Below are positions 24,908 through 31,599 of a stretch of DNA of 37,005 bases, piece by piece. The DNA lies in the NCBI GenBank assembly GCA_902795735.1, contig CADBMD010000070.1, positions 1-37,005 on the forward strand, read 5' to 3'. A program made the translations under genes and the position numbers. The first letter of the stretch is position 1, and every line of letters starts with the position of its first letter. A model generated the notes under the pieces. It made no database searches. It was not told the DNA's origin and saw nothing but the letters and a program-made list of their open reading frames with translations. Source of the stretch: an uncultured Bacteroidia bacterium. Lineage in GTDB: Bacteria; Bacteroidota; Bacteroidia; Bacteroidales; UBA932.

Positions 24908-25915
24908 CTAGTACTTGATCTTGTACTGGGTGCAGAAGTCGATTGCTGGCTGGTAGCCGCATTTGGCGGCTAATGAGCAGCGCGACTCGGTCTTCTGGAC
25001 CTTTCCTTCAGCGGCATAAAGCCGGCCTAGCCTGTAGAGAGTTGCTCCGAGGTTTTCGTCATGGAAATTTCCAGCCTTGATGCCTTTCTCTGAAGTGTTA
25101 TAGAGAGTGAAATAGGCAGAAGCCGCCTTTTCGTAGCATTCGATGGCTTTCGTGTTGTCTTTCAGACGGGCATAGGCAGCACCAAGGCCGTTGTAGATCC
25201 AATAGTCCATCGTCAAGGATTTCCCTTCATTGGCTTCCAGCCAGGAGTTGGAGACAGAGATGTTTTCGGAATCCCTTTCAAGGAGACCGAGGATTACGGC
25301 ATATTGATAGTGGTTCAGCATGTTGAGAGCCCCTTTACCGTCCAGGATCCTGAGGCACGACGCCGCTTCTTCATATTCCTCGGCTTCAAGATGGTTTTGG
25401 ACAGCGAGACGGAGAGAATCCACGGGATCCACAACATCCGCAAGGGATTCTACATCTTCCAGGTCTCCGATGATTATCCGGTTGCCTTCCCTGGCCACAT
25501 CTCCCAGGCTCTCGAATGCAGAACTCCCGATGACCAGAGGAACAGTCTGTTTCCTGACAACGAAGGCAGGTATGTCCGTAATCAGGATATGGTCACCTAT
25601 CTTAAGCTTCCTGATCACGAAAGAAGCACCTTTGTTGGTGGATCCGTCGGGCATCTTGAGGTTGGCAAGCCCCTTGACGTCACCGTCCTTTATGTAACCG
25701 TTCTCATAGAGGAACAGGTAAGTGGTGGTGGACATGCTGACGAACCAGTTCTCTTCAGTGTAGTAGGTGCGGATCCCGACACCGTTGACTGAAGCATCGA
25801 TGGTGTATTTCCCTTCTTCGTCGGTGTCCTGAAGAGTGACTACGCTTTGCGCATTCGCACATATGGCAGCCAGGGCAAGCATGGCCATGGCCGCGGATGT
25901 CCTGAGAGCTTTCAT
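24908..25915 (-). CDS. Secreted retropepsin-like domain (catalytic Asp lost) with TPR-like repeats
   Basis: The protein has 335 residues with a signal peptide (AMAMLALAAICANAQ). Residues of about 35 to 150 follow the pattern of retropepsin-like (gag-asp) proteases: VNGVGIR, an ELxxxGYI-like turn (YENGYIKDGD), the second loop LKMPDGS, VIRKLKIGDHILITDIPAFVV and PLVIGSSAFESLGD. Where these enzymes have Asp-Thr/Ser-Gly, this protein reads YTE (52-54), so peptidase activity should be lost. From about residue 165 there are helical TPR-like repeats (YNGLGAAYARLKDNTKAIECYEKA, LGATLYRLGRLYAAEGK). It is the last gene of the smpB-miaA-purE-containing run, six bases after purE. Likely a periplasmic binding or scaffold protein. 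Function unknown. Confidence 0.7.
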   Translation of the reverse strand: MKALRTSAAMAMLALAAICANAQSVVTLQDTDEEGKYTIDASVNGVGIRTYYTEENWFVSMSTTTYLFLYENGYIKDGDVKGLANLKMPDGSTNKGASFVIRKLKIGDHILITDIPAFVVRKQTVPLVIGSSAFESLGDVAREGNRIIIGDLEDVESLADVVDPVDSLRLAVQNHLEAEEYEEAASCLRILDGKGALNMLNHYQYAVILGLLERDSENISVSNSWLEANEGKSLTMDYWIYNGLGAAYARLKDNTKAIECYEKAASAYFTLYNTSEKGIKAGNFHDENLGATLYRLGRLYAAEGKVQKTESRCSLAAKCGYQPAIDFCTQYKIKY

Positions 25916-25921
25916 CTTTCC

Positions 25922-26389
25922 TTAAATGACAGTGTTACGGATCTTTTCAGCTTGGGATTCGCGGTAAGAGTCAAGCTTTGCTGCAATTTCTTTGTCTCCC
26001 AGGGCCAGGATCTCAGCCGCCAGGATTGCGGCATTCTTGGCTCCGCCAATGGCCACCGTAGCAACCGGGATGCCGGTGGGCATCTGGACCATCGAGAGCA
26101 AGGAGTCCAGTCCTCCGAGATTCTTTGTGGCCATGGGTACGGCTATGACCGGGAGGGGAGTCAGGGCTGCTGCCACTCCTGCCAGGTGGGCGGCACCGCC
26201 GGCTCCGGCGATCACTGCTCCGAAACCGCGAGCCTTGAGGCCCTTGGTGTATTCGAACATAAGGTCCGGGGTCCTGTGGGCGCTGATGACCCGCTTTTCA
26301 TATTCGATTCCGAATTCTTCGAGGATGCCGAATGCGCCTGACATTACTTCCAGGTCGCTGGTAGATCCCATGATGACAGCTACTTTCAT
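25922..26389 (-). CDS. purE: N5-carboxyaminoimidazole ribonucleotide mutase (class I PurE)
   Basis: The 155-residue protein carries the PurE signatures MGSTSD, SAHRTPD, GAGGAAHLAGVAAALT and SLLSMVQMPTGIPVATVAI. It converts N5-CAIR to CAIR in purine synthesis in the cytoplasm. Length and motifs are normal for class I PurE. It starts 12 bases after miaA and ends 6 bases before the retropepsin-like gene. No purK lies in the window. Confidence 0.95.
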   Translation of the reverse strand: MKVAVIMGSTSDLEVMSGAFGILEEFGIEYEKRVISAHRTPDLMFEYTKGLKARGFGAVIAGAGGAAHLAGVAAALTPLPVIAVPMATKNLGGLDSLLSMVQMPTGIPVATVAIGGAKNAAILAAEILALGDKEIAAKLDSYRESQAEKIRNTVI

Positions 26390-26401
26390 TGTCTATAATC
26401 T

Positions 26402-27487
26402 TTAAACGTTTGTCCAATGGATTGTTATGCCATCCTTCTCCATTCCTCGGAACCATGTCATCTGTCTCTTGGCGAACTGATGTATGGCATTCCCGAGGAG
26501 CAGGCGCATCTCTTCGTAGGAGAGTATGCCCAGGACGTACTGGGTTACAAACTTGTATTCAAGTCCATAGTACATCAGGTCTTCAGGTCGTATTCCACTT
26601 TCCAGGAGCCCCTTGACTTCTTCGATCAGGCCTTCCTGAAGCCTCTTGTCTAGCCTTGAGTCGATACGCTGGTTCCTTTCTTCACGGCTCACCAGGGTAC
26701 CTATGCAATAGGGTTTCTTTGGCATGAAGGCAGTCCTTTGGACAGGATGGTCTCGTTGGAACAGGGCGACTTCCAAAGCCCTGATGACCCTCCTCTTGCT
26801 CTGCAGGACTCCTTCGTCAGGAAGCGGCCCAAGTTCGGCAAGCCTTCGGATCAGTTCTTCGATGTCGTAGTGCTCGAGTTCGGCCCGGAGTTCTTCGTTG
26901 GGAGGGACTTGGGGCAGGGAATATCCGCACGTGGCGGCCTGGATGTAAAGCCCGGTGCCTCCGCAGAGTATGGGGATGCGGCCTCTTTTCCTGATGTCGT
27001 TCCAGGCTTCTTCAAAGGCTTGCTGCCATTGGTAGAGGTCGAAGCGGGTGCCTGCAGGGACGATGTCGATGAGGTGGTAGGGAATTTCGCCGTATTCATC
27101 CAGGTCTTTTCCTGTACCGATGTCCATCCCCTTGTACACCTGCCTGCTGTCCGCCGAGATTATCTCGCAGCTTGAAGGCATGGTGTCCTCCGACAGCGCC
27201 TCGCTCCGCTCGGCCACACCACCGACTTCGTCGGCGGTCCCCCCTCTTACGTGGCCGAGGGTGGCCACGGCTGCGGAGGGCACCATACCTCCAAGCTGCC
27301 GGGCCAGTTCGACTGCGTATCTGGTCTTGCCGGAAGCAGTGGGCCCGAGGACGACAATCAAGTCGATATTCCCGGAAACATATTCATTGAAGACCGCCTC
27401 CACATCGATCTCCTCCGGCTCAGGCAAAGGCGCCGGCGGCGGGATGGGAACAGCCTCCCTGAACTTGTTCTGACGTTTTCTGCCCAT
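26402..27487 (-). CDS. miaA: tRNA dimethylallyltransferase with an in-frame palindromic insertion and N-terminal extension
   Basis: MiaA adds a dimethylallyl group to A37 of tRNAs reading UNN codons. The P-loop is GPTASGKT (48-55), the substrate loop EIISADSRQVYKGMDIGTGK, with GGTGLYI and FAKRQMTWFRG further on. The ATG at 27487 is chosen because it lies 13 bases after the smpB stop with AAAGGTA before it. An ATG at 27589 would lie inside smpB. Two things are odd: a Pro-rich extension of about 40 residues before the P-loop (PIPPPAPLPEPEE), and about 40 extra residues between the P-loop helix (ELARQL) and EIISADSRQ. Those extra residues are encoded by a long DNA palindrome (27180-27286). Total 361 residues against roughly 300 in relatives. 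The reading frame stays open and all core motifs remain, so the enzyme is probably functional. Confidence 0.93.
   Translation of the reverse strand: MGRKRQNKFREAVPIPPPAPLPEPEEIDVEAVFNEYVSGNIDLIVVLGPTASGKTRYAVELARQLGGMVPSAAVATLGHVRGGTADEVGGVAERSEALSEDTMPSSCEIISADSRQVYKGMDIGTGKDLDEYGEIPYHLIDIVPAGTRFDLYQWQQAFEEAWNDIRKRGRIPILCGGTGLYIQAATCGYSLPQVPPNEELRAELEHYDIEELIRRLAELGPLPDEGVLQSKRRVIRALEVALFQRDHPVQRTAFMPKKPYCIGTLVSREERNQRIDSRLDKRLQEGLIEEVKGLLESGIRPEDLMYYGLEYKFVTQYVLGILSYEEMRLLLGNAIHQFAKRQMTWFRGMEKDGITIHWTNV
27180..27286. repeat. Palindromic element inserted in frame in miaA
   Basis: Three nested inverted repeats cover about 107 bases. Outer: ATGGTGTCCTCCGACAGC (27180-27197) with GCTGCGGAGGGCACCAT (27270-27286). 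Middle: CTCGGCCAC (27209-27217) with GTGGCCGAG (27251-27259). Inner hairpin: ACCACCGAC-TTC-GTCGGCGGT (27218-27238). It encodes the extra peptide AATLGHVRGG-like loop of MiaA and lies exactly where the family has none. It looks like a palindromic repeat accepted inside a coding gene, comparable in kind to Rickettsia palindromic elements (comparison, not homology). Confidence 0.8.
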
Positions 27488-27500
27488 TACCTTTGCGAGT

Positions 27501-27956
27501 TTATTCCCCACGCTCCATTTCGCGCCGGATGTCCTTCTCCTTGATGGTCGCCCGCTTGTCGAAGACTTTCTTGCCTTTTGCCAGGGCAATCAGCAACTTG
27601 GCATAGCCTTCCTCATTGATGAAGAGCTTGACTGTGACGATGGTAAGTCCCTTTTCCTTGACAGCCTGCCTGAGATGGCGGAGCTCCCTCTTGGTAAGGA
27701 GCAGCTTCCTGTCCCGCAGGGGCTCATGCTGCCCCCAGGACCCCCAGAAGTATTTGGCTACATTCATCCCCTTGACAAACAGTTCATTGCCTACAAAGTA
27801 GCAATATGAATCAACGAGAGACACCTTGCCCATCCTTATGGACTTGATCTCTGTTCCGACGAGGACGATGCCAGCCTCGAAAGTTTCGAGAAACTCGTAG
27901 TCAAATGAGGCCTTCTTGTTTCGGATTTCCACCCTATGTTCTTTCTTCGCAGCCAT
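27501..27956 (-). CDS. smpB: SsrA-binding protein, trans-translation factor
   Basis: The 151-residue protein has the SmpB pattern: [61 protein letters not shown] and [14 protein letters not shown] basic C-terminal tail ([15 protein letters not shown] then RREMERGE) follows. It binds tmRNA and rescues stalled ribosomes. Length is normal. It leads a minus-strand run smpB-miaA-purE-retropepsin-like gene with gaps of 6 to 13 bases. Confidence 0.97.
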   Translation of the reverse strand: MAAKKEHRVEIRNKKASFDYEFLETFEAGIVLVGTEIKSIRMGKVSLVDSYCYFVGNELFVKGMNVAKYFWGSWGQHEPLRDRKLLLTKRELRHLRQAVKEKGLTIVTVKLFINEEGYAKLLIALAKGKKVFDKRATIKEKDIRREMERGE

Positions 27957-27980
27957 CCGGTTATCCTTTTATACAAAATA

Positions 27981-27988
27981 CAAATATA
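27981..27988 (-). promoter_or_regulatory. Candidate -7 element (TATATTTG) for the smpB run
   Basis: Minus-strand TATATTTG fits TAnnTTTG and lies 25 bases before the smpB ATG, giving a leader of about 18 bases that includes AAAAGGATAAC. No clear -33 box. It lies in the same 102-bp gap as the divergent M16 promoter. Confidence 0.55.
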
Positions 27989-27995
27989 CCACTTT

Positions 27996-28027
27996 TTTGG
28001 CGTTGCTGTGAAAATTGATTAAGTTTG
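27996..28027 (+). promoter_or_regulatory. Promoter of the M16 peptidase gene
   Basis: TTTG (27996-27999) and TAAGTTTG (28020-28027) match both elements of the Bacteroidota promoter (TTTG and TAnnTTTG) with a 20-base spacer, the expected distance. Transcription should start near 28034, about 25 bases before the ATG at 28059. This is the best promoter in the window. Confidence 0.75.
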
Positions 28028-28058
28028 CCTTCTAAACAATTAACGGTCAAACAAAATA

Positions 28059-30971
28059 ATGCGTATGAAAAGGTTCGTCATCGCCGTAGTCGCTGCCATG
28101 GTACTCCTGGGAGCTTGTTCAAAAGGCAGCTACAAGTATGAGACTGTAAAAGGGGATCCCCTCAAGACAAAGATCTACACCCTGGACAATGGGCTGAAGG
28201 TCTATATGTCCGTCAACAAGGAAACCCCGCGTCTTCAGACCTACATAGCCGTCCGGGTGGGAAGCAAGGATGACCCTCATGAGACCACGGGGCTGTCCCA
28301 CTATCTTGAGCATCTGATGTTCAAGGGAAGCGAGAGTTTCGGGACATCAGACTACGCAGCTGAAAAACCCATGCTGGACCAGATCCGTGACCTGTTCGAA
28401 ATCTACAGGACAAAGACAGATCCGGCTGAGAGGCTGGCAATATACCACCAGATCGATTCCGTCAGCTACGAGGCGTCCAAGATTGCCATCCCCAATGAAT
28501 ATGACAAACTGATGTCCATCATCGGAGCTGTCGGTACGAACGCCTTCACATCCAATGACATGACCGTCTATCAGGAAGACATTCCTTCCAACAGGATAGA
28601 GGATTGGGCAAAGATTGAGGCGGACAGGTTCATCCATCCTGTAATACGTGGTTTCCACACTGAGCTTGAAGCTGTTTACGAGGAGAAGAACATGAGCCTT
28701 ACCGAGGATGACTCCAAGGCTATGGAAGCCATTGATTCAGTGCTTTTCCAGCATCATCCCTATGGTCTCCAGACGACCCTGGGAACCCAGGACCACCTGA
28801 AGAATCCTTCGATCATCAACATTGAGAACCACCGTAACAACTTCTATGTTCCCAACAATATAGCTATCTGTGTCTCAGGTGATTTCGATCCGGACAATTT
28901 CATCTCTATCATTGAAAAGTATTTCGGCGACTGGCAGCCGAACCCTGACATCAAGACCCTTGAATATGAACCCGAGCAGCCTCTGACACGTCCGGTGGAG
29001 AAGACTGTCTATGGTCTGGATGCCGAGTTCGTGATGCTTGGCTGGAGGACTCCCGGCGAGAAGGATTTCCAGAGGAGCGAAGTCGGAGGAATAGTCAGTT
29101 CCATCCTCTACAACGGGAAGGCCGGTCTGGCCGACCTTGACTTGGTCCAGGCCCAGAAGGTGGGAGGTTTCTACCTGATGAACTATTCAAGGCCGGATTA
29201 CGGTGAGTTCCTCATGGTGGGTTATCCTCGTGAAGGACAGTCCCTTGAAGAGGTCCGTGACTTGATGCTTGAGGAAGTCGGCAGGCTCCGTACCGGTGAC
29301 TTTGACGACGAGTTGATCAAGTCAACCATCAACAACATCAAGCTTTCCGAGATGTCTCAGCTTGAGAGCAACGGCCGCCGTGCCATGTCATATGTGAACT
29401 CTTTCATCAGCGGACACGCATGGAAGGATGATGCCCTGCAGATGCGCCGTCTTGAGAAAGTTACCAAGAGGCAGGTTACCGACTGGGCTAATGAATATCT
29501 CGGAGCCAACAGCTATGCGTTGGCTTTCAAGCGTATAGGAGAGGATCCGAATATTGACAAGATCGCTGCTCCGGCCATTACTCCTATCGAGACCAACCGT
29601 CATCTCCAGAGTGATTTCCTGACATCCATCCAGGAGTCTGAGGTCGCTCCGATAGAGCCGGTCTTCCCGGACTTCTCCACTGACATGGCCAAGGACGAAC
29701 TTTCCGGCGGAGTGGAACTTCTCTACAAGAAGAATGAGATAAATGATATCTCGACCTATGTGGCAATGTTTGACAGAGGTTCCCAGAATGATCCTCGTCT
29801 CGACCTTGCCTTCCGTTACCTTGGTTATCTTGGGACACCTACCCGTTCTGCGGCCGAGATCGGCAAGGAAATGTACTCTCTTGCCTGCACTCACAGCATG
29901 ACTGCCGGACCTACCCAGACTGTGATCAGGGTAAGGGGACTGGACGAGAACCTTGGGGCTGCCATGGACATCGTAGAAGACTTGATCTTCAATGCCGTGC
30001 CTGACACCGCCGTCCTTTCCGGCCTAAAGGCTGACATCCTTAAGGACCGTGCGGACAGCAAATTGTCACAGGGGGCTTGTTTTTCGGCGCTTCAGAATTA
30101 TGTCTTCTATGGTCCTGAATTCGTGGCCAAGACCACTCTGAGTGACGAGCAGATCCTTGGGCTTACTTCCGGGGAGCTCCTGCAGGCGGTCAGGGATCTT
30201 TATTCAAAGAAGCACGAAGTCCTTTACTACGGACCTTCAGAGGAAGCTGCAGCCAAGAAGATACTTTCTGCGCACCATAAGGTTTCTGACAATCCGCAGC
30301 CTTTGGTAAAGGAATATCCCGTACGTCGTCAGGTTGCTGCGAACGAGGTCCTGATCGCTCCTTACGATGCCAACCAGTTCTACTATGTGCAGTATTCTGA
30401 CAGGGGTGAGAAGTTCAATGTCGGAAACGATCCGGATGTGACCATGTACAACAACTATTTCGGCAGCGGGATGAATGCGATCGTCTTCCAGGAGATGCGT
30501 GAGGCCAGGGGGCTGGCCTATTCCGCAAGGGCTTCCCTGAACTCTCCTTCCTATCCCGATGATGACTACATGTTCTATGCTTTCATCGCGTCGCAGAATG
30601 ACAAGCTGAAGGATGCCGTGGTTGCTTTCGACCAGATCATCAACAACATGCCTGAATCTGAGAAGGCTTTCGAGGTTGCAAAGGCTGCAATCCTTTCACA
30701 GCTTCGTACTAGGCGTGTCACTGGGATGGGCGTTCTGAACCAGTATCTTTCCTTGAGGGATCTTGGGCTTTCCGAGAGCCGGGACAAGGCTGTGTTCGAG
30801 AAGGTTCAGAATATGACGCTGTCGGATGTCAAGGCTTTCCAGGAGAAGTGGATCAAGGACCGCACTTATGTTTACGGTTTCCTTGGCCGTGAGTCTGATT
30901 TCGACATGGATTTCGTCTCGACCCTGGGCCCTGTCACCCGCCTCACCCTCGAAGACATCTTCGGCTACTAG
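28059..30971 (+). CDS. M16 (pitrilysin/insulinase) family zinc metallopeptidase, lipoprotein
   Basis: The protein has 970 residues with a lipoprotein signal (VVAAMVLLGAC, Cys20). The N-terminal half is a complete M16 unit: the inverted zinc motif HYLEH (81-85) in GLSHYLEHLMFKGSESFGT, with the downstream Glu in TELEAVYEEKN (Glu209 by analogy). The C-terminal half repeats the fold without HxxEH but with the late M16_C segment MREARGLAYSARASL. Two-unit M16 proteins enclose and degrade peptides. This one would sit in the periplasm or on a membrane face. ATG codons at 28059 and 28065 are both usable. It stands alone behind a good promoter and ends in the repeat-rich gap at 30972. No obvious terminator follows. 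Confidence 0.92.
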   Translation: MRMKRFVIAVVAAMVLLGACSKGSYKYETVKGDPLKTKIYTLDNGLKVYMSVNKETPRLQTYIAVRVGSKDDPHETTGLSHYLEHLMFKGSESFGTSDYAAEKPMLDQIRDLFEIYRTKTDPAERLAIYHQIDSVSYEASKIAIPNEYDKLMSIIGAVGTNAFTSNDMTVYQEDIPSNRIEDWAKIEADRFIHPVIRGFHTELEAVYEEKNMSLTEDDSKAMEAIDSVLFQHHPYGLQTTLGTQDHLKNPSIINIENHRNNFYVPNNIAICVSGDFDPDNFISIIEKYFGDWQPNPDIKTLEYEPEQPLTRPVEKTVYGLDAEFVMLGWRTPGEKDFQRSEVGGIVSSILYNGKAGLADLDLVQAQKVGGFYLMNYSRPDYGEFLMVGYPREGQSLEEVRDLMLEEVGRLRTGDFDDELIKSTINNIKLSEMSQLESNGRRAMSYVNSFISGHAWKDDALQMRRLEKVTKRQVTDWANEYLGANSYALAFKRIGEDPNIDKIAAPAITPIETNRHLQSDFLTSIQESEVAPIEPVFPDFSTDMAKDELSGGVELLYKKNEINDISTYVAMFDRGSQNDPRLDLAFRYLGYLGTPTRSAAEIGKEMYSLACTHSMTAGPTQTVIRVRGLDENLGAAMDIVEDLIFNAVPDTAVLSGLKADILKDRADSKLSQGACFSALQNYVFYGPEFVAKTTLSDEQILGLTSGELLQAVRDLYSKKHEVLYYGPSEEAAAKKILSAHHKVSDNPQPLVKEYPVRRQVAANEVLIAPYDANQFYYVQYSDRGEKFNVGNDPDVTMYNNYFGSGMNAIVFQEMREARGLAYSARASLNSPSYPDDDYMFYAFIASQNDKLKDAVVAFDQIINNMPESEKAFEVAKAAILSQLRTRRVTGMGVLNQYLSLRDLGLSESRDKAVFEKVQNMTLSDVKAFQEKWIKDRTYVYGFLGRESDFDMDFVSTLGPVTRLTLEDIFGY

Positions 30972-31004
30972 ATTCTTTCACCCCGGGCAGAGCCATCTAC
31001 CGTT

Positions 31005-31088
31005 CCAGCCACGAAAACCCCCTGATATCGTGGCGGCCTGCACCATATTACCGCATCCAGCCACGAAAACCGGGCAATACCGTGGCTG
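31005..31088 (+). repeat. Intergenic repeat family A (hairpin GCCACGA...TCGTGGC), locus 2
   Basis: The phrase CCAGCCACGAAAACC begins at 31005 and again at 31057, a 52-base period. Each copy can fold: GCCACGA (31008-31014) with TCGTGGC (31028-31034), and CAGCCACG (31058-31065) with CGTGGCTG (31081-31088). They match family A at locus 1 in opposite orientation. Confidence 0.75.
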
Positions 31089-31094
31089 CATCGC

Positions 31095-31465
31095 CGAGTT
31101 CGGAATCTCGCGGAACTCTGTGGGAAGATATTTGGCCCAAAACGTAACTTTACAGTTCGGTGCGGAACTCTGCGGGAAGATTTTCCAAGGAAATCGTGAC
31201 TTGAGAGTTCCGAGCGGTTCTATGGAAACAGGCGAAAGTGGGGTATTAGGAGCAGGCTCCGGGCTTAGGCCGTACTCAGCCGCAGCGAGCCCTTGGCATT
31301 GCCGAAGGGCAAGCGAGAATGGACTCGGCCGGGCCCGTACGCCTGCTCCGTACAACCCGAACTCCGCGAGAAGAAAAATTGAGGAAAACGTGACTTTGCA
31401 GTTCGGCGCGGAACTCTGCGGGAAAATATTTGGCCTAAAACGTGACTTTGCAGTTCGCCAGGCCA
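31095..31465 (+). repeat. Intergenic repeat family B, locus 2, several units
   Basis: Units with the core AGTTCGGxGCGGAACTCTG and the lead-in AACGTGACTTT occur at 31141-31190 and 31385-31437. Decayed units lie at 31095-31140, 31191-31225, 31358-31384 and 31437-31465. The core is a near-perfect palindrome. A separate 101-base palindrome (31249-31349) lies inside the array. The remaining part of this 628-bp gap, 31466-31599, shows one hairpin, GTGAGCA (31471-31477) with TGCTCAC (31491-31497), lacking a T-tract. It has no supported gene. Confidence 0.78.
31249..31349. repeat. 101-base palindromic element within the family B array
   Basis: GGAGCAGGC (31249-31257) pairs with GCCTGCTCC (31341-31349), CGGGC (31260-31264) with GCCCG (31333-31337), and the centre folds as GCCCTTGGC-ATT-GCCGAAGGGC (31289-31310, one bulge). 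It is more GC-rich than its surroundings. It could be a mobile palindromic repeat or a structured RNA. Nothing in it looks like a protein gene. Confidence 0.6.
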
Positions 31466-31599
31466 ATCCCGTGAGCATTCCATGGCGATTTGCTCACCAT
31501 TTACATCCGTCTACCCTAAAATAGCCATCACCCCCAGTCATTGACTCCGACCCTTTCCGGCCCCTGAGCCTATCGAAATCCCCGGTGACCAAAGGCACT

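Noticed and set aside
27488..27589. Longer start for miaA inside smpB
   Set aside because: It would read 34 residues out of the smpB coding end with Arg/Ser-rich shadow composition. The ATG at 27487 follows the smpB stop with an AAAGGTA upstream.
31095..31497. Open frames of 160 to 230 codons across the intergenic repeats
   Set aside because: Their peptides are direct translations of the repeat units, change with frame, and one extends the end of the M16 gene in a different frame. No family resemblance.
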